Assembly (NCBI GenBank): GCA_903872505.1
Contig: CAIQKV010000028.1
Span: 37,140 to 101,139, forward strand
DNA from: an uncultured Opitutia bacterium
GTDB lineage: Bacteria; Verrucomicrobiota; Verrucomicrobiia; Opitutales; Opitutaceae
Reading direction: 5' to 3'
DNA length: 64,000 nucleotides
Part shown: in pieces, positions 17,475 to 25,169 of the stretch
Layout: every line of letters starts with the position of its first letter
How positions within the stretch are numbered: the stretch's first letter is position 1
Program-made: the position numbers and the translations under genes
Notes under the pieces: generated by a model
The model's input: the letters and a program-made list of their open reading frames with translations, nothing else
Databases searched by the model: none
Told to the model about the DNA's origin: nothing

Positions 17475-18389
17475 TCAGAGCAGCACTTCCTTGCCGTGGG
17501 CCGCGCTGCTTTCGTTGGCCGCCTCGATGAAGCGGATGAGCTCGATGGTTTCCTCCGGGTCGACCGGCACGGCGCCGCCCTGGAAAAACGCCAGGTACGC
17601 CTCGGTCAGGCTGGCATAGAACGGCTTCACCTGTGTCTGCACGTTCACCGCCACCGAGGTCTTCTCAAAGTGCACCAGCCCGTGCATCTCGTAGTTGCCG
17701 GTGCGGCTGCCCCGGACCGTGCCGATGCGGCCGTCCGCCCACACGCCCGTCGCGAGGTCGTACGGCCCGTTCGTGACGCAGCGCACGCTGCGGCAGCCGC
17801 GGCCCATCGCGGTGTACAGCATCTCGACGGCGTGGATGCCGTACCAGAACAGCCCGGGGTTCGTCTTCTCGTGCGCGGCGGCGCCGCAGAAGTCCGCGCC
17901 CTTGACGGTCGCGCGTGTCTCGGGGGTCACGACCTTCACCAGCGCCTCGGTGAAGCGGAGCGACGAGGCCGAGAAGAGCCGCACGTTGTGCTTTTTCGCC
18001 GTCGCAAACATCGCCTTCGCGTCGGCCGTACTGACGGCGAAAGGCTTGTCCATGAAGACCGGCTTGCCGAAGGGCGCGATCCGCGCGAACTGCCCGGGAT
18101 GGGTGCGCCCGTCGAGCGAGGTCAGCAGGATCGCGTCGCACGCCTGCGCCACCGCCTCGGGACTGTCCACGATCGTCACGCCGAACTTGTCGCGCAGCTC
18201 GGCCGTGTAGCCGGGGACGCGGCTGATGCTCGCCTCGATGTCGGGCGAGCCGCCGGGCCAGGCCGCGGTGACGCGGGCGCCTTTCAGCGCCTGCTTCGAG
18301 GCGGGATTGTTGAACGTGTCGGTGAAGACGATCACGTGCGACGTATCGAGACCGATAATGCCGAGTTTCAATTCGCGGGACGGTTTCAT
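17475..18389 (-). CDS. Gfo/Idh/MocA-like oxidoreductase, atypical N-terminus
   Basis: 304-residue protein with the two-domain Gfo/Idh/MocA layout: N-terminal strand LGIIGLDTSHV, the MDKPFAV motif near residue 110 (family EKP), and a C-terminal alpha/beta domain. The glycine-rich loop is GLDTSH in place of the canonical GxGxxG, a mark of a distinct subgroup whose cofactor binding may differ. The chosen ATG at 18389 is immediately before the first strand; a 23-residue upstream extension is low complexity and unlike the family. It lies 70 bases upstream of the GH36 gene in the same direction, so it may head that unit. NAD(P)-dependent sugar oxidation is the best guess. Confidence 0.75.
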   Translation of the reverse strand: MKPSRELKLGIIGLDTSHVIVFTDTFNNPASKQALKGARVTAAWPGGSPDIEASISRVPGYTAELRDKFGVTIVDSPEAVAQACDAILLTSLDGRTHPGQFARIAPFGKPVFMDKPFAVSTADAKAMFATAKKHNVRLFSASSLRFTEALVKVVTPETRATVKGADFCGAAAHEKTNPGLFWYGIHAVEMLYTAMGRGCRSVRCVTNGPYDLATGVWADGRIGTVRGSRTGNYEMHGLVHFEKTSVAVNVQTQVKPFYASLTEAYLAFFQGGAVPVDPEETIELIRFIEAANESSAAHGKEVLL

Positions 18390-18491
18390 CGCCGGCGAGC
18401 TTGCTCCGCCCGGCGCGGTGGTTCCAGCGCAGAGTGCGGGCGCATTCGGTATTTTCATTCCCCGGGGTGATATGCATCATGCGGAAACCTG

Positions 18492-19502
18492 ATGGCCGCC
18501 CTCCCCGCCCCACCCACCCTGCCCCGCGTCCGCGTGCTCGCCACCGGCGGCACCATCGCCGGCGCCCACACCGACGGCTCGCGCAGCTACCAGGCCGCCG
18601 CCTTCTCGATCGACACGCTGATCCGGGCCGTCCCGCAACTCGCCACCCTGGCCCGGCTCGAGGTGGAGCAGGTCGCCGCCCTGGGCAGCCAGGACATGAA
18701 CGAGGCCGTGTGGTTGAAGCTCGCCGCGCGGGCGCAGGCCGCGCTGGCGGAGCCCGACGTCGCCGCCGTGGTCATCACCCACGGCACCGACACAATGGAG
18801 GAGACCGGCTACTTCCTGAACCTCACCGTGCCCAGCGACAAACCCATCGTGCTCGTGGGCGCGATGCGCCCGGCCACGGAAATCAGCGCCGACGGCCCGA
18901 TGAACCTCTACAATGCCGTGGCGGTCGCCGCGCATCCCGGGGCCCGCGGCCGGGGCGTGCTCGTGGTCGCCAACGACGAGATCCATTTCGCGCGCGAGGT
19001 GGCCAAGACCAACACGACCCAGGTCGGCACCTTCAAGGCCACGCACCGCGGCCTTGCGGGCCTGGTTCACGCCGGCCGGCTGCATCTCTATGCGCCGCCG
19101 GTGCGCCGGCACACCACCGCCAGCGAGTTCTCCCTCGCCGGGGTCACGGCCCTGCCGCGCGTGGACATCGTCTACGCGCACGCCGGGATGGGCCGCGAGC
19201 TGATCGACGCCGCGGTCCGCGCCGGGGCGAAGGGCCTCGTCATCGCCGGCGTCGGCGACGGCAACCTGAACGCCGTCGCCCTGGCGGCCGCGGCCGCCGC
19301 GGCCCGCGCGGGCGTAGCGGTCGTCCGCAGCTCGCGCACCGGCGGCGGCGTGGTCGAGCGCAACCTGGAGGTGGACGATGACGCGCTGGGTTTCATCGCC
19401 GCCGACGAGCTCAACCCGCAGAAGGCCCGGGTGCTGCTGATGCTGGGCCTGACGCGCACCAGCGATCCGCGCGGGCTGCAGGAGATGTTTTTCACCTACT
19501 AG
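18492..19502 (+). CDS. L-asparaginase (type II family, cytoplasmic)
   Basis: 336-residue asparaginase of the bacterial type I/II family. Both threonine motifs are present: LATGGTIAG near residue 17 and ITHGTDTMEETGYF near 96, followed by VGAMRPATEISADGPMNLYNA. It deaminates asparagine to aspartate and ammonia. There is no signal peptide, unlike many periplasmic type II enzymes, so it is probably cytosolic. The last 11 bases overlap the end of the convergent DUF2127 gene. Confidence 0.9.
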   Translation: MAALPAPPTLPRVRVLATGGTIAGAHTDGSRSYQAAAFSIDTLIRAVPQLATLARLEVEQVAALGSQDMNEAVWLKLAARAQAALAEPDVAAVVITHGTDTMEETGYFLNLTVPSDKPIVLVGAMRPATEISADGPMNLYNAVAVAAHPGARGRGVLVVANDEIHFAREVAKTNTTQVGTFKATHRGLAGLVHAGRLHLYAPPVRRHTTASEFSLAGVTALPRVDIVYAHAGMGRELIDAAVRAGAKGLVIAGVGDGNLNAVALAAAAAAARAGVAVVRSSRTGGGVVERNLEVDDDALGFIAADELNPQKARVLLMLGLTRTSDPRGLQEMFFTY

Positions 19503-19995
19503 GCGGGGGCGCCGCCGCCGCGGCCAGCTCGCGGTCCTGCTCGGTGGAGTGAACCAGGGCGTAGGCCATGTACGCGACGATGCCGAGGTTGGTGGCCAGG
19601 ATCCCGACCTTCAGCCCGGTAAAGTGGTGGAACAGCTCGTAGATCTCGACCGGCACGTAGATCGCGCCCGAGGCGAGCGCGAACCACTCCGCCCAGCGCC
19701 GTTCATACCACAGGCCGTAGGCCTCGACCGCGCGGACCAGCGAGTAAATCGCCGCGAAGGACGCGAAGAGCCAGAGGCGCGCGTCCGTCACCTGCTGCGC
19801 CGCATCCAGAAAAATCCGCGGGTACTTGCCGGCTGGGTTCAGGTGGCTGTGGCGGACCAGCTGTTCCGCCACGGCCTGCACGTCGCGGTGGATCAGCGCC
19901 AGCAACCCGAAGCCGGCGGCCAGCACCAGCACCGCCTTGGCGGCCTCCACGACCGCCACGGCCCGCATCCCGGCCAGCAAGGGTTTCCGAATCAT
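19492..19995 (-). CDS. DUF2127-type membrane protein
   Basis: 167-residue integral membrane protein with about four helices (VVEAAKAVLVLAAGFGLLAL, LWLFASFAAIYSLVRAVEAY, WFALASGAIYVPVEIYELF, ILATNLGIVAYMAYAL), matching the DUF2127 layout, including the AYGLWYERRWAEWFAL motif. Function unknown. Convergent with asparaginase, with which it shares 11 bases. Confidence 0.75.
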   Translation of the reverse strand: MIRKPLLAGMRAVAVVEAAKAVLVLAAGFGLLALIHRDVQAVAEQLVRHSHLNPAGKYPRIFLDAAQQVTDARLWLFASFAAIYSLVRAVEAYGLWYERRWAEWFALASGAIYVPVEIYELFHHFTGLKVGILATNLGIVAYMAYALVHSTEQDRELAAAAAPPPSR

Positions 19996-20166
19996 GGACC
20001 CGGATCATAAATTCTGGCTGGCCGGATGCAACCGGCACCACTCCCCACCCACCCGGTTGGTGCTCGCAAACGTCCGGATTTTTTATACCCCGGAAGGTGT
20101 CAAATCCACGGCCCGCGGACCACCCGCCTGCCGGCCGGCCATCACCTCCCTCCCGCGACCCATACC

Positions 20167-20493
20167 ATGCGCATTACCACCCCCAACCCCGATGAGGAGC
20201 CTCCGCGGGAAATCCCGCTGGAGGTCCAGCTGTGGGTCTCGAAAGGCTGGACCGTCATCGATACGCAGCGCCGGGGCTTCGTGCTGCTGGGCGTTAAATC
20301 GATGAATGGGCGGAGCAAGTTCCTCATCACGCTGGGCGTCATTCTCCTGTGCCTGTTCCATTTCAGCCTGCGCCTGCCCCTCGCCGGCGTGCTGCTGCTC
20401 GTGGCGGCCTGGCTGGACTACAAGTTCCTGACCAAGCCGCCCACAAAGTTTTTTCCCGCCGAGGGGGAAAAGACCCGCACCATGGAGCGTTGA
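20167..20493 (+). CDS. Small two-helix membrane protein
   Basis: 108 residues with a soluble N-terminal stretch (EVQLWVSKGWTVIDTQRRGFVLL), two adjacent hydrophobic segments (FLITLGVILLCLFHF and LAGVLLLVAAWLDY) and a charged tail. The opening pattern resembles small bacterial proteins that begin with a GW-x-V motif before a membrane hairpin. No function can be given. The ATG at 20167 is preferred to upstream alternatives, because the extension is not conserved-looking. It ends 39 bases before the P-type ATPase gene and may be co-transcribed. Confidence 0.6.
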   Translation: MRITTPNPDEEPPREIPLEVQLWVSKGWTVIDTQRRGFVLLGVKSMNGRSKFLITLGVILLCLFHFSLRLPLAGVLLLVAAWLDYKFLTKPPTKFFPAEGEKTRTMER

Positions 20494-20532
20494 GGGCGCT
20501 CCCGGCGGCCACCCGGCCACCGGGGAAGGCTC

Positions 20533-22866
20533 GTGTTCGTTGCCGGCATCAGCCAAGGTGGAGCAAGGCACCCGCCTGTTGCTCCCGCCGGCCATGACGA
20601 ACCCGCAGCCCAGTCTCCCGCCGTGAAATCGCCGCCCCACGCGGAGTATTTCTGCCCGTGCTGCCCCGGCGTCGAGTCGGCCCACCCGGGCGATTGCCCG
20701 ATGTGCGGCATGGCCCTGGAGCACCACCTCGGCCAGGCCGCGCCCGGACCAGCCGGCTACACCTGCCCGATGCACCCGCAGGTCAAGCAGAACCACCCCG
20801 GCGATTGTCCCCTCTGCGGCATGGCCCTTGAGCCCGTGACGATGGGTGCAGCCGCGGCCGACGCAGAAAACCCCGAACTGCGCGACATGACCCGGCGTTT
20901 CTGGATCGGGGGCGCCCTCGCCCTGCCGGTCTTCGCGCTCGGGATGGCCCACCTCGTGCCGGGGCTCGCGCACGCCGCCGGCGGCACCGTCAGCCGCTGG
21001 ATTCAGTTCCTCTTGTCCACCCCGGTGGTCTGGTGGGCCGGCTGGCCGTTCTTTGTCCGCGCTGCGCGGTCCATCCGCAACGGCCACTGGAACATGTTCA
21101 CGCTCATCGCCGCCGGCGTGGGCGCGGCCTGGACCTACAGCGTGGTCGCGTTTTTCCTGCCGGGCGTGTTCCCGCCGGCGGCGCGGTCCCACGGCGGCAT
21201 GGTCGAGGTTTATTTTGAAGCCGCCGCCGACATCATCGTGCTGGTGCTGCTCGGGCAGGTACTCGAGCTCCGCGCCCGGGCGCGTACCTCCGGCGCCATC
21301 CGGGCGCTCCTCGATCTCGCCCCGCCCACCGCCCTGCGTGTCACGGCGGCGGGCGACGTCGAGATCGCGCTGGCGGAGGTCAAGGCCGGCGACCGGCTGC
21401 GCGTGCGCCCCGGCGGGAAGATCCCCGTGGACGGTGTCGTGGAGGAAGGCGCGTCGTCCGTCGACGAGTCCATGCTCACCGGCGAGTCGCTCCCCGTGGA
21501 AAAAAAGGCCGGCGACGGCGTGACCGGCGGCACGGTCAACGGGACCGGCGGGTTCATCCTCCGCGCGGACAAGGTCGGGGCGGATTCGCTGCTGGCGCGC
21601 ATCGTGCAGCTGGTGGCGGAGGCACAGCGCAGCCGCGCGCCGATCCAGGGCCTGGCCGACCGGGTGGCCGGCATCTTCGTGCCCGCGGTCGTGGCCGTCG
21701 CGCTGCTGACCTTTGTGCTCTGGTATTTCCTGGGGCCCGAGCCGCGGCTGGCCGTGGCGCTGGTGAACGCCGTGGCGGTGCTGATCATCGCCTGCCCCTG
21801 CGCGCTCGGCCTCGCCACGCCCATGGCCATCATGGTCGGCGTCGGGCGCGGCGCCCGGGCCGGCGTGCTGGTGAAAAACGCCGAGGCGCTCGAGCAGCTG
21901 GGCCGCGTGCACTGGCTCGTGGTGGACAAGACCGGGACCCTCACCGAGGGCCGGCCGCGGCTCACGGAGGTCCTGCCGGCTGCGGGCTTCGAGGCAACCG
22001 CGCTCCTTCAGGCGGCGGCCTCGCTCGAGCGCGGCTCCGAGCACCCGCTGGCCGCCGCCATCGTGCGGGGCGCAGCCGAGCGAAAACTTTCGCTCCGCGA
22101 GGTCGCCGGTTTCCGCTCCGTCACCGCCGGCGGCGTCGCCGGCCAGCTCGACGGCCAAACCGTGCTCGTGGGGACGTTGTCCTTCCTGGCCGCCGAGGGC
22201 ACCGCCGTGGACGCCGCGCTGCAGGCGCGGGCCGAGGTTTTGCAGGCCGACGGGCAGACCGTGCTGTTCGTCGCGCGGGCCGGGCGGGCGGCCGGCCTGC
22301 TCGCGGTCGCCGATCCGATCAAGGCCTCCACGCCCGAGGCGATCGTCATGCTGCACGCCCTGGGCGTGAAGCTGTTCATGACGACCGGGGACAACCGCCG
22401 CACCGCCGCGGCCGTCGCCCGCCAGCTCGGGCTCGATGAGTTCGAGGCCGAGGTCGATCCCGCCGGCAAGATCCGGAAGGTCCAGGCGCTCCGGCAGGGC
22501 GGCCGGGGCGTCGCCATGGCCGGTGACGGAATCAACGACGCGCCCGCGCTCGCCGCCGCCGATGTCGGCATCGCCATGGGCACCGGCACCGACGTCGCGA
22601 TGCAGAGCGCCGGGATCGTCCTCGTGCGCGGCGACCTGCGGGGCATCGCCAAGGCCGTCCGCCTGTCCCGGGCGACGCTGCGCAACATCCGGCAGAACCT
22701 GTTCTTCGCCTTCGTCTACAACGTGGCCGGCGTCCCGATCGCCGCCGGCGTGCTCTATCCGTTCTTCGGCGTGCTGCTCAGCCCCGTGCTCGCCGCCGCC
22801 GCGATGAGCCTGAGCTGCGTTTCCCTGATCACCAACGCCCTGCGCCTGCGGCACGTCGAGCTGTAG
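20533..22866 (+). CDS. Heavy-metal P-type ATPase, probably copper
   Basis: 777-residue P1B-type ATPase. Two tandem cysteine-rich heavy-metal-binding motifs occupy about residues 38-102 (FCPCCPG...GDCPMCGM and TCPMHPQ...GDCPLCGM). The membrane domain carries the transport motif CPC at 421-423 ([13 protein letters not shown]), typical of copper or silver pumps, and the phosphorylated Asp 465 is in DKTGTLTEG, followed by [10 protein letters not shown]. Eight membrane helices are expected. The GTG start has a purine-rich GGGGAAGG upstream. Its stop lies 13 bases before a URO-D gene, a spacing that allows co-transcription, though no functional link is evident. Confidence 0.9.
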   Translation: MFVAGISQGGARHPPVAPAGHDEPAAQSPAVKSPPHAEYFCPCCPGVESAHPGDCPMCGMALEHHLGQAAPGPAGYTCPMHPQVKQNHPGDCPLCGMALEPVTMGAAAADAENPELRDMTRRFWIGGALALPVFALGMAHLVPGLAHAAGGTVSRWIQFLLSTPVVWWAGWPFFVRAARSIRNGHWNMFTLIAAGVGAAWTYSVVAFFLPGVFPPAARSHGGMVEVYFEAAADIIVLVLLGQVLELRARARTSGAIRALLDLAPPTALRVTAAGDVEIALAEVKAGDRLRVRPGGKIPVDGVVEEGASSVDESMLTGESLPVEKKAGDGVTGGTVNGTGGFILRADKVGADSLLARIVQLVAEAQRSRAPIQGLADRVAGIFVPAVVAVALLTFVLWYFLGPEPRLAVALVNAVAVLIIACPCALGLATPMAIMVGVGRGARAGVLVKNAEALEQLGRVHWLVVDKTGTLTEGRPRLTEVLPAAGFEATALLQAAASLERGSEHPLAAAIVRGAAERKLSLREVAGFRSVTAGGVAGQLDGQTVLVGTLSFLAAEGTAVDAALQARAEVLQADGQTVLFVARAGRAAGLLAVADPIKASTPEAIVMLHALGVKLFMTTGDNRRTAAAVARQLGLDEFEAEVDPAGKIRKVQALRQGGRGVAMAGDGINDAPALAAADVGIAMGTGTDVAMQSAGIVLVRGDLRGIAKAVRLSRATLRNIRQNLFFAFVYNVAGVPIAAGVLYPFFGVLLSPVLAAAAMSLSCVSLITNALRLRHVEL

Positions 22867-22879
22867 CGCCCCCCACTTT

Positions 22880-24082
22880 ATGACCCACCGCGAACGCATG
22901 CTGGCCGCCATCCGCGGCGAACCCACCGACCGGATTCCCTGGGCACCACGGATGGACCTGTGGTGCATCGCCCAGCGCGCCCGGGGCACGCTGCCGGACC
23001 AATTCGAGGGACTGGATACGGCCGGCCTGGCAGACGCGCTGGACCTGGGGTGCCACGCGGTGCGCGCCGACTTCACCCCGGCACGGGATCCGTGGGACTT
23101 CGCCTTGCGCGGCCTCGGGATCGAGAATCACCCGGACTCACCGTACCGGATTGAGCTGCGGGGGCTGCCGATGGAGTTCAGCCATAAGGGCGACACCTAC
23201 CGGACGCGGATCCAAACCTCCGCCGGCGAGGTCAGCTGCTCCCTCGCGCACACCACCGAGATGCGGCGGGAGGGAATTTCCATCCCCTGGGTGGAGGAGT
23301 TCGCGATCCGCTCGGTGGGGGATTGCGACGCCGTGGCGGAGGCCTTCGAGCACCTCGTGGTGGTGCCCACGCCCGACGCCTACGCGGCGTTCCGCCGGCG
23401 GATTGGCGAGCGCGGGATCGCGGTGACCAACGGCCTGCTCGGCGCCTCGCCCATGCACGGCATCCTGCACGACCTGTTGCCGCAGGAACAGTTCTTCTAC
23501 CTGTATGCGGACGAGCGCGAGGCGATCACCCGGCTCGCCGCCCGGATGGAGCCGTTCTGGGACCGTGTCCTGGCCGCGGCGCTGGGCTGCGAGGCCGAGG
23601 TCGTCTACTGGGGCGCGAACTATGACCAGAACCTGACCTGGCCCCCGTTTTTCACGGCCGAGGTGGCGCCCTGGCTGAAGCGGTCGGCCGAGCGCGCCCA
23701 TGCGGCGGGAAAGTTTTTGCTCACGCACACCGACGGCGAGAACCAGAAGCTGCTGCCGCTGTATCCCGCCTGCGGGTTCGACGTGGCGGAATCGGTCTGC
23801 ACGCAGCCCATGACCCGCAGCACGCTGCGCGAGGTCCGGCAGGGGATGGGGCCGCGGACCACGGTGTGGGGCGGAATTCCCTCCGTGGCCCTGATCCAGG
23901 ACCAGATGGATGACCGCGCGTTTGAAAAATACCTCGACGGCCTGTTCGCCGAACTCGGCGCCGGTGAGCGCCTGATCCTGGGTGTGTCCGACAACGTGCC
24001 CCCGGATGCCGACTTGAAACGTCTCGACCGGATCACGGAGCGGGTCGCGGCCTTCGGCCCGGTCCGTCCGCCGGCGGCGTGA
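22880..24082 (+). CDS. URO-D-fold methyltransferase-type protein (isolated copy)
   Basis: 400 residues with the MTHRERMLAAIRGEPTDRIPWAPR opening typical of MtaA/CmuA-type URO-D enzymes (known family: corrinoid methyltransferases). The zinc-site HxC motif of MtaA is HTD here (LLTHTDGE, near residue 280), and the C-terminal ligand region reads GVSDNVPPDA, without Cys. It lies 20 kb from the main methyltransferase locus, directly after a P-type ATPase, with no corrinoid protein nearby, so it might use the corrinoid protein of that locus or another. Not a heme-pathway enzyme by sequence pattern. A decayed copy of its last 49 bases is found at 27946-27994. Confidence 0.75.
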   Translation: MTHRERMLAAIRGEPTDRIPWAPRMDLWCIAQRARGTLPDQFEGLDTAGLADALDLGCHAVRADFTPARDPWDFALRGLGIENHPDSPYRIELRGLPMEFSHKGDTYRTRIQTSAGEVSCSLAHTTEMRREGISIPWVEEFAIRSVGDCDAVAEAFEHLVVVPTPDAYAAFRRRIGERGIAVTNGLLGASPMHGILHDLLPQEQFFYLYADEREAITRLAARMEPFWDRVLAAALGCEAEVVYWGANYDQNLTWPPFFTAEVAPWLKRSAERAHAAGKFLLTHTDGENQKLLPLYPACGFDVAESVCTQPMTRSTLREVRQGMGPRTTVWGGIPSVALIQDQMDDRAFEKYLDGLFAELGAGERLILGVSDNVPPDADLKRLDRITERVAAFGPVRPPAA

Positions 24083-24127
24083 TGGTTTTTCGTTCCGCGC
24101 TCCGCCAGCGCGGATGGACGGATCAAA

Positions 24128-24931
24128 TCACCGGCCGGCGGCGCGGAGAATCCCGTCATCGGGCCCCACCGGGCAGGCATGGGTCTCCGCCCGGGAGGTC
24201 AGCCCCATCGAGTCCTTGTAGCCGATCTGCAGCAGGGGGTTGGTGAGCGCGTTGTAGCACATGATGACGGACCGGCGGTGCTTGGCGGAAAGATTCGGCC
24301 CCGAGCAATGCAGGAGGTTGCTGTGGAAAAACAGGACCGAGCCGGGTTTCATCTCGCAGTACACGCGCTCGAACAGCGGCTCGAGCGCCTTGATGCGCAC
24401 GGGATCGATGCCCGTCTGTCCGCCAAACGCGCCATGGGTGACGCGACCGAGGCGATGCGAACCCCGGAGGACCTCGAGGCAGCCGTTTTCCCGCGTGGCA
24501 GGATCGAGTGCGGTCGAAGCGCTGATCAGGCGCGGAAAGGCAAACCCCTGATCATACCAGTAGCCGTAGTCCTGGTGCCACTCCCAGGCGCCGCCGGTGC
24601 GCGCTTCCTTCAGGATCACCTTGCCATGGAAGAAGGCGATCTCCTCGCCGAGCAGGATCCGCACGTTGTTCACGAGGCGCGGATTCGTGGAAAGCGCGGA
24701 CCAGATGTCGGTGCCGGTCTCGAACCAGATGGCGAGCTTGGCCGCCTTGCCCGTCGCATCCTTCGGCGCGACGGTGGTTTTTGCGACCCGGTCACCGTGC
24801 TCCACCGCCTCGAGCAACGAGGCGACTTCATCGGGCCGAAATACATTTTCGATGATCAGAAAACCATCGCGATGATACTGCTGGACGAGCGCGTCGTCCA
24901 AGCCACGGAGCGGGAGCGGGGTGGTTGGCAT
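24128..24931 (-). CDS. PhyH family oxygenase
   Basis: 267-residue Fe(II)/2-oxoglutarate oxygenase-like protein. Metal ligands appear in EWHQDYGYWYD (His, Asp) and FHSNLLHCSGPN (distal His), with the 2-oxoglutarate-binding Arg likely in AKHRRSVI. It is a different subfamily from the PhyH proteins at 13997 and 32526. It lies convergent to the URO-D gene and divergent from the GH31 gene, with 238 bases in between. Substrate unknown. Confidence 0.85.
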   Translation of the reverse strand: MPTTPLPLRGLDDALVQQYHRDGFLIIENVFRPDEVASLLEAVEHGDRVAKTTVAPKDATGKAAKLAIWFETGTDIWSALSTNPRLVNNVRILLGEEIAFFHGKVILKEARTGGAWEWHQDYGYWYDQGFAFPRLISASTALDPATRENGCLEVLRGSHRLGRVTHGAFGGQTGIDPVRIKALEPLFERVYCEMKPGSVLFFHSNLLHCSGPNLSAKHRRSVIMCYNALTNPLLQIGYKDSMGLTSRAETHACPVGPDDGILRAAGR

Positions 24932-25169
24932 GGGGTAAATGTCCGAAACAATGCGGGGGAACGGGGAGGCGGGCCGGGGCTGGGGTCAGCCAGGGAGGCG
25001 GGTTGATATGGCGGGCAGAGGCGGGGTTGGCAATCCATCGCGGAGGGCAACGCGCGCCGGTGATTGAATGCGGGACATTTTCTGGAACTGCCAACCGGGC
25101 TTCCCTTCGCGCAGACGGCCGGATATGGCTGCGGCCGATTCTCCGTCCACCCGCAGTGATCCCTTTGCC

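Noticed and set aside
13973..17530. A 1185-codon open frame on the plus strand
   Set aside because: It is antisense to the PhyH and GH36 genes, whose motifs are clear. Such long shadow frames arise from high GC content.
20083..23076. A 997-codon open frame on the minus strand
   Set aside because: Antisense to the P-type ATPase with CPC and DKTGT motifs; its translation is low complexity.
24083..24127. Intrinsic terminator between URO-D and PhyH
   Set aside because: A hairpin (CCGCGCT with AGCGCGG) exists, but there is no T-run after it on either strand.
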